64,000 nt of DNA from Actinopolyspora saharensis. GTDB taxonomy: Bacteria > Actinomycetota > Actinomycetes > Mycobacteriales > Pseudonocardiaceae. The notes under the pieces were generated by a model. It was given only the letters and a program-made list of their open reading frames with translations, was not told where the DNA came from and searched no databases. The position numbers and the translations under genes are program-made. Location: contig NZ_FNKO01000001.1 in NCBI RefSeq assembly GCF_900100925.1, positions 62,001 to 126,000 of the forward strand, given 5' to 3'. Below, one piece after another: positions 30,373 to 39,782 of the stretch; position 1 is the first letter of the stretch; the number at the start of each line of letters is the position of its first letter.

Positions 30373-30397
30373 TATCGGATCCGCTTGCCCGGCTGGG

Positions 30398-31720
30398 TCA
30401 CCTGTCGGCCAGCGCGTTCTCCGCGGCCGTCAGCCACTCCCGCCACTGCTGGGCTTGCCGGTCGGCTTCCTTGGCACGTTTCTCGTCGCCGGCCGAGCGC
30501 GCCTTCTGCGCCTGCTGCTCGTACTGCTGCACGCGCTCCCGGAACTGGTCGACCCGCGCCTGCGCCTCCGGATCGGTCTGGCGCCAGTGGGCCTGCTCGG
30601 CGGAACGAACCCGGTCGTTGACCGCGCGCAGCCGTCCTTCCAGCTCGCGCATCCGCTCCCGCGGAACCTTGCCTATCTCGTCCCAGCGCCGCTGGATGCG
30701 TTGCAACTGCGACTGGGCCGCGCTCAGATCGGCGTCGGGATCGATCCGCTCGGCCTCGGTGAGCAGCTCCTCCTTCAACCTGGCGTTCTCGGCGAATTCC
30801 GCGTCGCGTTCGGCGAACGCCTCGGAGCGCCGGGCGAAGAACCGGTCCTGAGCGGCTCGGAACCGCTTCCAGAGCGCCTCGTCGCTGTCCCTGGGCGCGC
30901 GGCCCACGGACTTCCACTCCGCCATGAGCTGCTTGTAGCGGTCAGCGGTCGGACCCCAGTCCGTGGACTCGGTCAGCGACTCGGCCTCGTTGACCAGCTC
31001 CTGCTTGCGCTCCTTGGCGACGTTGCGCTGCCGGTCCAGCTCGGCGAAGTGCGATCCGCGGCGTCGGTTGAAGGCGTCCCTGGCCTTGGTGAACCGCTTC
31101 CAGAGCGCCTCGTCCGTCTTGCGGTCGACCCCCTTGATGGTTTTCCACTCGTCGAAGATGGCCTTGAGACGGTCCCCCGCGGCCTTCCAGTTGGTGGCCT
31201 CGGCACCGATCTGCTCGGCCTCGGCGACCAGCGCCTCCTTGCGGGCCACCGCTTCGGCTCGGGCCTTCTCCCGCTCGGCCTTGGCGTGTTCCACCGCGTG
31301 CTCGGCCCGCTCGACGATGTGGTCGATGCGCGCGGCCAACGAGTCCACATCACCGACCACTGAGGCCTCGGGCAGTCCGTCGCGCAGGTGCTTGGCGTTG
31401 GACAGCGCCTGCTTGGGATCGCCCGAACCCGTCGAGATCCGCGTCTCGAGCAGTTCGGCCTCGGTGCGCAGATCGTCGAATCGCCGGGCGAAGTGGGCGA
31501 GTCCCTCGGTCGGCTCGCCCGCCTGCCAGGATCCGACGAAGCGTTCCCCGGTCGAGGTGTGCACGTAGACCTGGCCTTCGGAGTCGACCCGGCCCCAGCG
31601 CGCCGGATCGCTGGAGGCGATCGGCACCGCGGGCGCGGCGCCGCGTCCCGAACCGCTCGTCGTCGAGTCCGCGGCCGCCGAAGCGTCGGCGGTGTTCGGC
31701 GTCGTGTCCTGGTCTGTCAT
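30398..31720 (-). CDS. DUF349 domain-containing protein (Rv2731-like)
   Basis: A 440-residue soluble, highly charged, mostly helical protein. After a low-complexity N-terminus, a small domain reads WGRVDSEGQVYVHTSTGERF. Then come about three DUF349 repeats, each with a W-K-x-(I/V)-G core and LWKRFxxARDxFxxRR, for example at EALWKRFTKARDAFNRRRG and EALWKRFRAAQDRFFARRS. The region after them is coiled-coil-like and rich in Glu, Arg and Gln. DUF349 proteins have no established activity. An AGGAGGAAG site precedes ATG 31720. Two tandem hairpins lie in the leader. Confidence 0.88.
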   Translation of the reverse strand: MTDQDTTPNTADASAAADSTTSGSGRGAAPAVPIASSDPARWGRVDSEGQVYVHTSTGERFVGSWQAGEPTEGLAHFARRFDDLRTEAELLETRISTGSGDPKQALSNAKHLRDGLPEASVVGDVDSLAARIDHIVERAEHAVEHAKAEREKARAEAVARKEALVAEAEQIGAEATNWKAAGDRLKAIFDEWKTIKGVDRKTDEALWKRFTKARDAFNRRRGSHFAELDRQRNVAKERKQELVNEAESLTESTDWGPTADRYKQLMAEWKSVGRAPRDSDEALWKRFRAAQDRFFARRSEAFAERDAEFAENARLKEELLTEAERIDPDADLSAAQSQLQRIQRRWDEIGKVPRERMRELEGRLRAVNDRVRSAEQAHWRQTDPEAQARVDQFRERVQQYEQQAQKARSAGDEKRAKEADRQAQQWREWLTAAENALADR

Positions 31721-32128
31721 GGCCGGCTTCCTCCTTCTGCCCGCTCAGGTGCTCGTGCCGAGCACGAGCGCCCCGCCGTGGCGGGGCCCAGCACGCGGCG
31801 ACACGTGATTCGATGTGCCGCCGTCGGCGCATTCAAACAGCCGGGTCGCGCATCGACCAGTCCGCGGTGCCCGCATCGGGGCGGGGCGCGGTCCTCGGTG
31901 CGGTCGATGACGCCCGGTGACAGCTCTCGCTACGAGTGTGCCCCACCACGATATTGGACGGCACCACGGCTGTGGAGCCAGGAATCCTTTTCCGCGCTGA
32001 AGCGGTGCTCTCCCGCGGCCTCGCGGACCGGCGCGGTGTCCCTCGGGGGCGGTGTTCCCGGAGGTCGCCCGCGAGATGCGCCCGCCCGTTCCCGCGCGTT
32101 CCGGAGCGGGCCTCTACTGTTCGACGGT
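31721..32128. other. Divergent intergenic region, DUF349 / extradiol-dioxygenase-like gene
   Basis: No gene is supported. Two hairpins lie just upstream of the DUF349 gene: GCTCGTGC/GCACGAGC (31751-31769, 3-base loop) and CCCCGC/GCGGGG (31771-31786). A -10-like TACTGT (32115-32120) lies eight bases before the start of the next gene. Confidence 0.45.
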
Positions 32129-32857
32129 GTGATTAGCCGTGTCGCCGTGCTGCCCCAACCACCCCTGCTTGTTCCGGAGTTGACCGTGCGCTCCAGGCCG
32201 GAGGCCGCGGAGCTGCGCGCGGCCTGCCTGCGCGCCGCCTCGGCCCTGACGGAGGTCTCCGCGGACTGGTTGGCGCTCGGCACCGACCGGCGGGTGAGCG
32301 GCGAGCTCTCCCCGAGGAGCGCGGGGAGCTTCGCCGGTTTCGGCGTCGACGTCGCGGTTTCTCTCCAGGACGGGGCGGGCCGGGGCGGTGCGGACGAGGA
32401 GCTCCCGCTGCCCGCGTTGATCGCCGGATGGCTGCGCGAACGGGCGGGAGCCGCCGGTGTGCGGATGAGGTTGCTGGACGAGGACACCTCCCCCGCGGCC
32501 GCGCGACAGGTCGGTGTCGGATTGTCGAACCGGAGCGGGGACGAACCGAGCGGACTGCTGGTCCTGGCCGATGGCCCGCGCCGGTTCGGCGAGCACGAGC
32601 GGGAGGGCACCCCCGAGAGCGCGGCGGAGCTGCTCCGCGACGGACTGGCCGTCCCCGGGTCGGGGAAGTTGGACGAGCTGGACGTCGACTCGGCGCGGCG
32701 TTCCGGAGTCGTGGGCAGGGCGGCTCTGCAGGCCCTCTCCGGGCTGGTCGGGGCCGACGACGCCGCTTGGCGCGGGGAACTGATTCACTCCGCCGCGCCG
32801 TTCGGCGTCGGCTACCACGTGGCCGTGTGGACACGTGCGGAGCAGCCGCCCCGGTAG
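32129..32857 (+). CDS. Class III extradiol dioxygenase-like protein (Rv2728c-like)
   Basis: A 242-residue alanine-rich protein starting at GTG 32129 with [19 protein letters not shown]. Proteins of this shape upstream of miaA in actinobacteria (Rv2728c) are described as having a LigB-type class III extradiol dioxygenase fold. The PQPPLLVPE segment and the ending GVGYHVAVW fit that group. The usual metal-ligand histidines of active dioxygenases are hard to place here, so catalysis is doubtful. It is the first gene of a run with miaA, dapF and hflX. Confidence 0.72.
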   Translation: MISRVAVLPQPPLLVPELTVRSRPEAAELRAACLRAASALTEVSADWLALGTDRRVSGELSPRSAGSFAGFGVDVAVSLQDGAGRGGADEELPLPALIAGWLRERAGAAGVRMRLLDEDTSPAAARQVGVGLSNRSGDEPSGLLVLADGPRRFGEHEREGTPESAAELLRDGLAVPGSGKLDELDVDSARRSGVVGRAALQALSGLVGADDAAWRGELIHSAAPFGVGYHVAVWTRAEQPPR

Positions 32858-32939
32858 CACGGGCTCGCCACGGCGCTGGTGCCCGACCACCGGCTCGGGC
32901 TGTTACCGGGAACTTTCTAGGCTGGAGGGCGTGTCCGCG

Positions 32940-33857
32940 ATGATGCAGCGCCCCGTGGCCGTTGTCGGCCCCACGGCAACCGGCAAGTCCGAGGTGGCCC
33001 TGTGGTTGGCCGAGCGGCTCGGTGGCGAGATCGTCAACGCCGATGCCATGCAGCTGTACCGGGGCATGGACATCGGGACGGCCAAAACCCCTCCGGAACT
33101 GCGCCGGGGGATTCCGCACCACCAGCTGGACGTGCTCGACGTGACCGAGAACGCCTCGGTGGCCGCGTACCAGCGGCAGGCCAGGGAGGCGGTCGAGCGG
33201 CTGCTGGGCGAGGGGGCGGTTCCGATCATCGTCGGTGGTTCCGGTCTCTACGTGCAGGCCCTGCTGGACGAGTTGAACTTCCCGGGCACGGATCCGGAGG
33301 TGCGTGCCCGCTGGGAGGAGCACCTCCAGCGGGTCGGCACCGAGCGACTGCACCGGGAGCTCGCCGAGCTGGATCCCCCCGCGGCCGAGTCCATCCCCTC
33401 CACCAACGGGCGCAGAATCGTCCGGGCGCTGGAGGTGATCGAGATCACCGGAAAGCGGTTCTCGGCCAACCTCCCCGAACCGGGACCCCCCAGGTACGGA
33501 ACTCTGCTGGTCGGTCTGGACCGCCCGGTCGCCGAACTGGACGAGCGGGTCAACGCCCGGGTGGCGCGGATGTTCGACGCGGGGCTGGTCGAGGAGGTCC
33601 GCGAACTCGAGCGGGTCGGGCTGCGTCACGGGCGCACCGCCTCGCGGGCGCTGGGCTACCAGCAGGTGCTGGCCGAGCTGGACTCGTCCGGGGACATGAG
33701 CGAGGCTGCCGCGGAAACGGCTCGGCTCACCCGGAGGTTCGTGCGCAGGCAGCGCTCCTGGTTCCGCAGGGACGGGCGGATCCACTGGCTGGACGCGACG
33801 GCGGGCGATCCGGGGCGGGCTGTGCTGAACCTGCTGGAGCGCGCGGACGCCGAGTGA
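32940..33857 (+). CDS. miaA: tRNA dimethylallyltransferase
   Basis: MiaA transfers a dimethylallyl group to A37 of tRNAs reading UNN codons; MiaB then modifies the product. The 305-residue protein has the P-loop GPTATGKS (10-17), [57 protein letters not shown] and [18 protein letters not shown] 32940 is placed ten bases after GGAGGG; a GTG at 32931 is too close to that site. Confidence 0.96.
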   Translation: MMQRPVAVVGPTATGKSEVALWLAERLGGEIVNADAMQLYRGMDIGTAKTPPELRRGIPHHQLDVLDVTENASVAAYQRQAREAVERLLGEGAVPIIVGGSGLYVQALLDELNFPGTDPEVRARWEEHLQRVGTERLHRELAELDPPAAESIPSTNGRRIVRALEVIEITGKRFSANLPEPGPPRYGTLLVGLDRPVAELDERVNARVARMFDAGLVEEVRELERVGLRHGRTASRALGYQQVLAELDSSGDMSEAAAETARLTRRFVRRQRSWFRRDGRIHWLDATAGDPGRAVLNLLERADAE

Positions 33858-33911
33858 GCCGGGAGCGCGCCGCGGGGCGGTCGGGTGGCGCCCGTCCCGT
33901 CGGGCGGCGGC

Positions 33912-33917
33912 TAGACT
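33912..33917 (+). promoter_or_regulatory. Candidate -10 element for a leaderless dapF transcript
   Basis: TAGACT ends six bases before GTG 33924, with no Shine-Dalgarno sequence. Confidence 0.55.
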
Positions 33918-33923
33918 GGTCCG

Positions 33924-34802
33924 GTGCAGTCTTACGCGGGACCGGAATTTCTCAAGGGGCACGGCACCGAGAACGACTTCGTCGTGCTGCCCGATCCGCG
34001 CGGGGAACTGGAGCTGACGGCCCGGCGCGTGCGGGCGCTGTGCGACCGCAGGCGTGGCCTGGGAGCCGACGGCGTGCTGCGCGTGGTGCCGAGCGGGTTG
34101 CTGGGTGAGCAGCTGCCCGCCGACGTTCCCGCCGACGCCTGGTTCATGGACTACCGCAACGCCGACGGCTCGGTGGCCGAGATGTGCGGCAACGGCGTCC
34201 GGGTGTTCGCGCGGTACCTGTTCGACGCGGGGCTGGTCTCCACCGGAAGCGTTCCCGTGGGCACCCGTGCCGGGGTGCGCACCGTGGTGGTGGAACCGGA
34301 CGGGCGCGTGACGGTGGACATGGGCGCGAGCGCCGTTCGGGGGCACTCCAGCGTCACCGTGGCGGGCTATGCCATGTCGGCGTTGTCCGTGGACCTGGGA
34401 AATCCCCACCTGGTCTGCCTGACCGGCGAGCTCTCCGAGCTCGACCTGTCGGTGCAGCCGGGCTACGACCCGGACCTGTTCCCGGACGGGGTGAACATCG
34501 AGTTCGTGGAGGTGCTCGACGAGGAGCGGATCCGCATGCGGGTCCACGAACGAGGCGTCGGCGAGACCCGTTCGTGCGGGACCGGGACGGTGGCGGCGAC
34601 CGCGGCCGTGGTGCGCGCTGCGGGCGAGGAGGACGGTTCCCGGTTCGTGCACGTCCAGGGGGGAGTCGTCGAGGTCCGGGTCACGCCGGTGACCAGTACC
34701 CTCACCGGGCCTGCCGAACTGGTGGCGCGGGGCCGGTTGGGTTCCGAGTGGTGGAGTTCGCTCGAGGCGGAGCCGCTGACCGTTTCGGGTGTTTCTCCCT
34801 GA
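33924..34802 (+). CDS. dapF: Diaminopimelate epimerase
   Basis: DapF interconverts LL- and meso-diaminopimelate for lysine and peptidoglycan. The 292-residue protein has the paired catalytic cysteines in EMCGNGVR (Cys88) and RSCGTGT (Cys218), plus the GHGTENDFVVL start and NPHLVC. GTG 33924 fits the family start and lies six bases after a -10 hexamer. It sits between miaA and hflX as in M. tuberculosis. Confidence 0.96.
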   Translation: MQSYAGPEFLKGHGTENDFVVLPDPRGELELTARRVRALCDRRRGLGADGVLRVVPSGLLGEQLPADVPADAWFMDYRNADGSVAEMCGNGVRVFARYLFDAGLVSTGSVPVGTRAGVRTVVVEPDGRVTVDMGASAVRGHSSVTVAGYAMSALSVDLGNPHLVCLTGELSELDLSVQPGYDPDLFPDGVNIEFVEVLDEERIRMRVHERGVGETRSCGTGTVAATAAVVRAAGEEDGSRFVHVQGGVVEVRVTPVTSTLTGPAELVARGRLGSEWWSSLEAEPLTVSGVSP

Positions 34803-34830
34803 AAAGCGGTGGACGAACGTGCCATAATAC

Positions 34831-36417
34831 ATGGTGGTGAGGTTGTTCCCGTGGTCCCGCCCCGGGGAGACCGCACCGAGTTCGAGAATGATCCACGAGC
34901 AGCTGAGTAAGGATTACTTGACCAACCGTTACTTCACCGACGAGCGCTTCGACACCGCGGAGCGCGTGGCCGATACCGACGGCTTCGACACGCAAGCGAC
35001 CCGGGATCCCTCGAACGCGCCCGAGGACGAACCCTCCATCGGGGAGATGGAGCGGCAGGAACGTGCGTCCCTGCGCCGGGTCTCCGGTCTGTCCACCGAG
35101 CTCTCCGACGTCACCGAGGTCGAGTATCGGCGACTGCAGCTGGAGAGAGTCGTACTCGTCGGCGTGTGGACCGAGGGAACCTCGGCACAGGCCGAGGCGT
35201 CGTTGGCCGAGCTGAGCAGGCTGGCCGAGACGGCTGGCTCGGAGGTGCTGGAAGGACTGGTCCAGCGCAAGGACCGTCCCGACCCCTCGACCTACGTGGG
35301 CGCGGGCAAGGTGCGCGAGCTTCGGGAGATCGCCCTCGCGGCCGGTGCCGACACCGTGATCTGCGACGGCGAGCTGGCTCCCGGCCAGGCGAGGCAGCTG
35401 GAGGAGAAGCTCCAGCTCAAGGTCGTGGACCGCACCGCCCTGATCCTGGACATCTTCGCCCAGCACGCCAACTCCAAGGAGGGCAAGGCCCAGGTGGAGC
35501 TGGCACAGCTGCAGTACTACCTGCCCAGGCTGCGTGGTTGGGGCGACAAGATGTCCCGCCAGGCCGGTGGGCGCGCCGGCGGAGGCAAGGGCGGTGTCGG
35601 TACCCGTGGTCCCGGTGAGACCAAGATGGAGACCGACCGCAGGCGCATCCACAAGCGGATCAGCAAGCTGCGCAAGGAGCTCGCGGCGATGAGCACGATC
35701 CGCGAGACCAAGCGCTCCCGGCGCGTGGCCAACGCCGTTCCCTCCGTGGCGATCGGTGGCTACACCAACGCGGGCAAGTCCAGCCTGCTCAACGCGCTGA
35801 CGGGCAACGGTCTGCTGGTGGAGGACTCCCTGTTCGCCACGCTGGACCCGGCGACCCGCCAGGCCCGGACCGTGGACGGCAGGCCCTACACCCTCAGCGA
35901 CACGGTCGGTTTCGTCCGGCACCTGCCGCACCAGCTGGTGGAGGCCTTCAGGTCCACCCTCGAGGAGGTCACCAGGGCGGATCTGCTGCTGCACGTGGTG
36001 GACGGTTCGGATCCCGCTCCGCAGGAGCAGGTCGGTGCCGTCAGGGACGTGGTCTCCGAGATCGGCTCCGAGCAGGACGGTTCCGTTCCGCCGGAGCTGG
36101 TGGTGGTGAACAAGGCCGACGCGCTGGACACGGCCAAGTTCGCCGAGCTGCGGCGGTTGCTTCCCGAGGCCGTCTTCGTCTCGGCCCGCTCCGGTGCGGG
36201 CATCGACGAGCTGAACCGGGCCATCGCCGAGTGGCTGCCCAAGCCCGACATCTACGTGGACGCGCTCGTGCCCTACACCAGGGGTGAGCTCGTCTCGCGG
36301 GTGCACACCGAGGGCGAGCTCGTCGAGCGGGAGCACACCGCCGAGGGAACGCGGCTGCGCGCCAAGGTGCGCAACGACCTGGCGAACGCGCTCGAACCGT
36401 TCGCCACGACGGGTTGA
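34831..36417 (+). CDS. hflX: GTPase HflX
   Basis: HflX is a ribosome-associated GTPase that splits stalled ribosomes under stress. The 528-residue frame holds the N-terminal HflX domain (RVSGLSTELSDVTEVEYRRLQLERVVLVGVWTEG), the glycine-rich linker RQAGGRAGGGKGGVGTRGPGETK, and the G domain with G1 GYTNAGKSS, DTVGFVRHLPHQLVEAF (G3) and VVNKAD (G4). The start is uncertain. A -10-like CATAAT (34823-34828) ends two bases before ATG 34831, which points to initiation at GTG 34834 or 34837 on a leaderless message, or at ATG 34888. The gene overlaps the next by four bases. Confidence 0.94.
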   Translation: MVVRLFPWSRPGETAPSSRMIHEQLSKDYLTNRYFTDERFDTAERVADTDGFDTQATRDPSNAPEDEPSIGEMERQERASLRRVSGLSTELSDVTEVEYRRLQLERVVLVGVWTEGTSAQAEASLAELSRLAETAGSEVLEGLVQRKDRPDPSTYVGAGKVRELREIALAAGADTVICDGELAPGQARQLEEKLQLKVVDRTALILDIFAQHANSKEGKAQVELAQLQYYLPRLRGWGDKMSRQAGGRAGGGKGGVGTRGPGETKMETDRRRIHKRISKLRKELAAMSTIRETKRSRRVANAVPSVAIGGYTNAGKSSLLNALTGNGLLVEDSLFATLDPATRQARTVDGRPYTLSDTVGFVRHLPHQLVEAFRSTLEEVTRADLLLHVVDGSDPAPQEQVGAVRDVVSEIGSEQDGSVPPELVVVNKADALDTAKFAELRRLLPEAVFVSARSGAGIDELNRAIAEWLPKPDIYVDALVPYTRGELVSRVHTEGELVEREHTAEGTRLRAKVRNDLANALEPFATTG

Positions 36418-37496
36418 GCGCGCGGCTCGGTCGGATGACCGCCGCGCTTCTCCTGACCGTGGCCCCCGTGTGCGCGGGGGCCGGGCAGGTGAGTGCCCGC
36501 CCGGGGGCTTCGGAGGCCGAGGTGCCCGCCCCGCGAACCGGTTGCACCCCGCGGGACGAGCGACTGTCCGAGCTGTCCGGGCTGTCCGCGGGGCCGCACG
36601 GCTGGTACGCCGTGGGCGACGGTGGAAGTGCCCTGCGGGTCCACGAAATGGATCCGCGGGACTGTTCGGTCGTCGACACGCACGGCTGGGCCGTGGACCC
36701 GTACGACGTCGAGGACTTGGCGCGTGCGGAGGACGGGAAGCTGTGGCTGGCGGACACGGGTGACAACAGCAGGAAGCGGGAGACGGTCGCCGTTCACGTG
36801 CTCTCCCCGGGGGAGCCGAGCACGAGGCTCTACCGGTTCCGTTACCCGGACGGTCCGCACGACGCGGAGGCGCTGTTGCTCGGTCGGGGAACCGTGCCCC
36901 ACATCATCACCAAGAATCCCCTGGGGGAGGCCGGGATCTATCGGCCGGCCGCGGAACCGAGCGAGCGCTCCCCGGTGGACCTGGAGCGGGTGGGCACGTT
37001 GAGCTTGAGCTCGACCGACACCCCCGGTGGTCCGCTGCCGAGCTCGTTCGGCTCGGTGACCGTGACCGGGGCGGCGGTCAGCTCCGGACGCGAAGTGGTG
37101 GCCGTCCGCACCTACACCGAGGTTTATCTGTACCCGGCCCCGAACGGCGGGGTGCTCGAAGCGCTGAACCGTGAGCCGTTGCGGGTACCGCTGGCCGACG
37201 AACCGCAGGGCGAGGCGATCGCCTTCGAACCGGACGGTGACCTGCTGTCCGCCTCCGAGCAGCTGGCCCCGGTGCGCGTGGTGCCGGACGCGGTGGGGCT
37301 GGTGGTCGAGCGCGGCCGCGGCAGCGGAGCCACCGGGGGTGCTGCCGGTTCGGACGGGTCCACTACCGCGGGAGCGGACTCCTCCGCGGTCTGGCCGCCC
37401 GCGCCGCGGGAGGTCGTGCTGACGGCTGGTGCGGTGTTCGCGCTGCTGGCCGTGCTGTCCGTGGTGCTGCGCCCGCGTCGCAGGCGCGGTGGTTGA
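36414..37496 (+). CDS. Secreted, C-terminally anchored protein of unknown function
   Basis: A 360-residue frame begins at TTG 36414, overlapping the hflX stop (TTGA). An ATG at 36435 is the alternative. A signal peptide (MTAALLLTVAPVCAGAGQVSA) leads to a domain with repeated beta-rich segments such as SGLSAGPHGWYAVGDGGS, VEDLARAEDGKLWLADTGDNSRKR and PQGEAIAFEPDGDLLSASE, suggesting a beta-propeller. A Gly/Ser-rich linker, one membrane helix (VVLTAGAVFALLAVLSVVL) and an arginine tail end it. It is therefore an extracellular domain held at the membrane. No enzyme motif is visible. It is co-transcribed and translationally coupled with hflX. Confidence 0.78.
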   Translation: MSARLGRMTAALLLTVAPVCAGAGQVSARPGASEAEVPAPRTGCTPRDERLSELSGLSAGPHGWYAVGDGGSALRVHEMDPRDCSVVDTHGWAVDPYDVEDLARAEDGKLWLADTGDNSRKRETVAVHVLSPGEPSTRLYRFRYPDGPHDAEALLLGRGTVPHIITKNPLGEAGIYRPAAEPSERSPVDLERVGTLSLSSTDTPGGPLPSSFGSVTVTGAAVSSGREVVAVRTYTEVYLYPAPNGGVLEALNREPLRVPLADEPQGEAIAFEPDGDLLSASEQLAPVRVVPDAVGLVVERGRGSGATGGAAGSDGSTTAGADSSAVWPPAPREVVLTAGAVFALLAVLSVVLRPRRRRGG

Positions 37497-37575
37497 TCGA
37501 GGTGTCGTTTCCCCGGTGCAGGTGCTGAGGTGGGAACGAAAACCCGCTCGGAGCGGAAGCTGACGCGACCTTCGG

Positions 37576-38322
37576 TCAGAGTTTCCGCAGGACGGCCACG
37601 ACCTTGCCCAGCACGGTGGCCTCGTCGCCGAGGATCGGTTCGTAGTCCGCGTTGTGCGGCAGCAACCACACGTGGTCCTCGGTGCGCTTGAGGGTTTTGA
37701 CGGTGGCCTCCCCGTCGATCATCGCGGCGACCACGTCGCCGTTCTCCGCGTCGGGTTGCTGGCGGACGGTGACCCAGTCCCCGTCGGCGATCGCCAGGTC
37801 GATCATGGAGTCGCCCACCACGTTCAGCAGGAACAGCGAGCCTTCTCCCACGATCTCCCTGGGGAGCGGGAACACCTCGTCGACGGACTGCTCCGCGAGT
37901 ATGGGACCGCCGGCCGCGATGCGTCCGACGACCGGCACGTAGGCGGGATTCGCCCGCTCGGTGAACTCGGAGGTCGAGGAGGTCTCCTCCGCGGTCAGCA
38001 CCCCGACCGTCCGGGGGCGGTGCGGGTCGCGGCGCAGGTAGCCGCGGCGCTCCAGCGCGCGCAGTTGGTAGGCGACGGAGGACGTCGAGGTCAGCCCGAC
38101 GGTGTTGCCGATCTCCCGCACGCTCGGCGGGTAGCCGTGATCGTGCATCCAGTCGCGGATGGTGTCGAGGACGCGGCGCTGGCGTTCCGTGAGTTCCTGG
38201 CGTTCCGTGAGTTCGGAGCCGCGCTCGGACTCCGAGGTCCGAGCGGACCCGTCGGGCTGCGTGCTCGCCCCCGCGGCGCCCTCGGCGTCCCCGTTGCCGG
38301 TGGGGTCGAAATGGTCACTCAC
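37576..38322 (-). CDS. lexA: SOS repressor LexA
   Basis: The 248-residue protein has a winged helix-turn-helix (residues 45-100, with [23 protein letters not shown]) and a self-cleaving protease domain. The cleavage site is Ala137-Gly138, and the catalytic dyad is Ser172 (GDSMID) and Lys209 (ATVKTLK). An acidic N-terminal extension of about 40 residues precedes the DNA-binding domain. GTG 38322 has AGGAGG eight bases upstream; the GTG six bases before it overlaps the spacing. Two SOS boxes lie upstream, so it controls itself; a third lies at recA. Confidence 0.96.
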   Translation of the reverse strand: MSDHFDPTGNGDAEGAAGASTQPDGSARTSESERGSELTERQELTERQRRVLDTIRDWMHDHGYPPSVREIGNTVGLTSTSSVAYQLRALERRGYLRRDPHRPRTVGVLTAEETSSTSEFTERANPAYVPVVGRIAAGGPILAEQSVDEVFPLPREIVGEGSLFLLNVVGDSMIDLAIADGDWVTVRQQPDAENGDVVAAMIDGEATVKTLKRTEDHVWLLPHNADYEPILGDEATVLGKVVAVLRKL

Positions 38323-38396
38323 CGTCACGGCCTCCTGTCCACCACTGCCCGCACGTGCCCGCACACCTCCACGGTAGGCGGCACGGAGAGACGACA

Positions 38397-38412
38397 CCAA
38401 ACACCAGTTCGA
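38397..38412 (-). promoter_or_regulatory. SOS box proximal to lexA
   Basis: CCAAACACCAGTTCGA matches TCGAAC-N4-GTTCGA at 10 of 12 positions, 75 bases before the lexA start. Confidence 0.65.
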
Positions 38413-38486
38413 GTGAGCCGGTCGCGGCCACGTCGATGACTTCGACCGGTGTTTCTCGTGTTCGCTGGTGTTCGATCGTACACGAC

Positions 38487-38502
38487 TCGTACTGGTGTTC
38501 GA
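38487..38502. promoter_or_regulatory. Second SOS box, distal to lexA
   Basis: TCGTACTGGTGTTCGA matches the SOS consensus at 11 of 12 positions, 165 bases before lexA. Confidence 0.7.
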
Positions 38503-39073
38503 GCTCGTTTGCCCGTGGCGCCGTTGCAGGGGCGAGTGCGAGATGTCTCGCTCACGCGCGAGTGGGTCACTGCTCGGGTTGCCGCTTCGGGGGAGCAGTG
38601 GGTAGATTTCGCGAAACCGCTGGTCACAGCGCTGTTCCTTCGTGAGTCAGTCGGGACGGGGCGAGGGGAGCCGTGGTTGCGCGCGATCTCCGGCGCGGTA
38701 TTTTCCCGTGGGGCGTGCCGACGGTCCCGCCAACCGTTCCTCCGCGTGCGCCGACGAGCGAGCACCCCGTCCGGTTCTTCCCGGGGCGATCGTTCGTCCG
38801 GGGGTGGTTCCCGCGGCGCTTCGACGTGCCCGAGTGCTCGGCCGATCCGTTCGCCGACCCCGCCCGCTCGGCCTCTCCGCGTTCTTCCCGGAACGCGGTT
38901 CGGTGACTTTCCGTGTTCGCGGTGATCTCGTGCGAGGGGTGGTGCCTCGGGAGGCCGGAATTCCTCGGGCGAGGGGGCGCGGTGGGGTCGCCGAGCTTGT
39001 GCAGGTAGCTCCGGCGAGTCGTCGAAAAACCGGGCCCCGATTTGCTTAGGATGTGCCCGGGAGCTAAAGTCGA

Positions 39074-39089
39074 CCACAACATCTAGTAG
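39074..39089 (+). promoter_or_regulatory. NrdR box upstream of nrdR-nrdJ
   Basis: CCACAACATCTAGTAG keeps the core bases of the NrdR consensus (CwA-ATaTwG spacing), 31 bases before a -10 element. A second, correctly spaced box is not clear. Confidence 0.6.
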
Positions 39090-39120
39090 TTTCATCGGTG
39101 TAATTAATCAATGACTTGGG

Positions 39121-39126
39121 TATACT
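39121..39126 (+). promoter_or_regulatory. Candidate nrdR -10 element
   Basis: TATACT, a near-consensus hexamer in a local AT-rich patch, about 110 bases before the nrdR start. The -35 is not obvious. Confidence 0.55.
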
Positions 39127-39236
39127 GGCCGTTGAGCAGTTGCTCGGGTCGTATCGTGCCGACTGTCCGCACGACACAGTGTGTTGCGTGATGCGCACCG
39201 GCGGCCGGTCGGGTTGTGTCGAGGAGATGACTCGCG

Positions 39237-39782
39237 TTGCGATGTCCGTTCTGTCGAGGTGACGATTCGCGCGTCGTCGACTCCCGCGAGGTGGAGGAAG
39301 GGCAGTCGATTCGGCGCAGGCGGTCCTGCGCGAACTGCGGCCGCAGGTTCACCACGGTCGAGGAGCTGGTGCTCACGGTGGTGAAGCGCTCGGGAGTGAC
39401 CGAGCCGTTCAGTCGGGACAAGGTCGTTCGGGGGGTGCGCCGCGCCTGTCAGGGACGCCCGGTGGAGGAGGACGCGCTGCAGCAGCTCGCCCACCGGGTG
39501 GAGGAGACGATCAGGTCGCTGGGGGTGCCGGAAGTGCCCAGCCACGAGGTGGGATTGGCGATTCTCGGGCCGCTGCGCGAGCTGGACGAAGTCGCCTACC
39601 TGCGCTTCGCGAGCGTGTACAGGTCGTTCACCTCGGTCGAGGACTTCGAGCGGGAGATCGCGGACCTGCGCAACGCCGACGAGGAGTCCGCCGACGCCGC
39701 CGGCGGACAGCAGGCTCCGCGGAGCGGGGTCGACGCGGACGAGCAACCCGGACGAACGAGCGAAGCGAACGCGAATGCCTAA
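39237..39782 (+). CDS. nrdR: Transcriptional repressor NrdR
   Basis: NrdR senses ATP/dATP and represses ribonucleotide reductase genes. The 181-residue protein starts with the invariant MRCPFC; zinc ligands are Cys3, Cys6, Cys31 and Cys34. The ATP-cone follows ([25 protein letters not shown]), then FASVYRSF. The C-terminal 30 residues are an acidic low-complexity tail. The start is TTG 39237, fixed by the conserved N-terminus and a GAGGAG site ten bases upstream. It is followed by nrdJ, its natural target. Confidence 0.95.
   Translation: MRCPFCRGDDSRVVDSREVEEGQSIRRRRSCANCGRRFTTVEELVLTVVKRSGVTEPFSRDKVVRGVRRACQGRPVEEDALQQLAHRVEETIRSLGVPEVPSHEVGLAILGPLRELDEVAYLRFASVYRSFTSVEDFEREIADLRNADEESADAAGGQQAPRSGVDADEQPGRTSEANANA

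Larger units (their letters stand above)
38323..39236. other. Long non-coding region between lexA and nrdR
   Basis: No gene is supported in 914 bases. It holds two SOS boxes (38397-38412, 38487-38502), a direct repeat CTGGTGTTCGA at 38465-38475 and 38492-38502, and near nrdR an NrdR box and a -10 element. In mycobacteria a LexA-controlled LysM protein gene (Rv2719c) lies here, divergent from lexA. The frames seen here (for example 38449-38925) have no LysM motif and poor coding character. Confidence 0.5.

Noticed and set aside
32133..34832. Open frame of 899 codons on the minus strand over the miaA and dapF genes
   Set aside because: It spans several real genes and their gaps, which a true gene would not; no motifs.
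38449..38925. Possible protein gene divergent from lexA
   Set aside because: No LysM or other motif, no ribosome site, basic low-complexity sequence; kept only as a non-coding region with SOS boxes.
38323..39236. Cobalamin riboswitch before nrdR-nrdJ
   Set aside because: I looked for a B12-box-like conserved core and saw none; the region fits an NrdR box and promoter instead.
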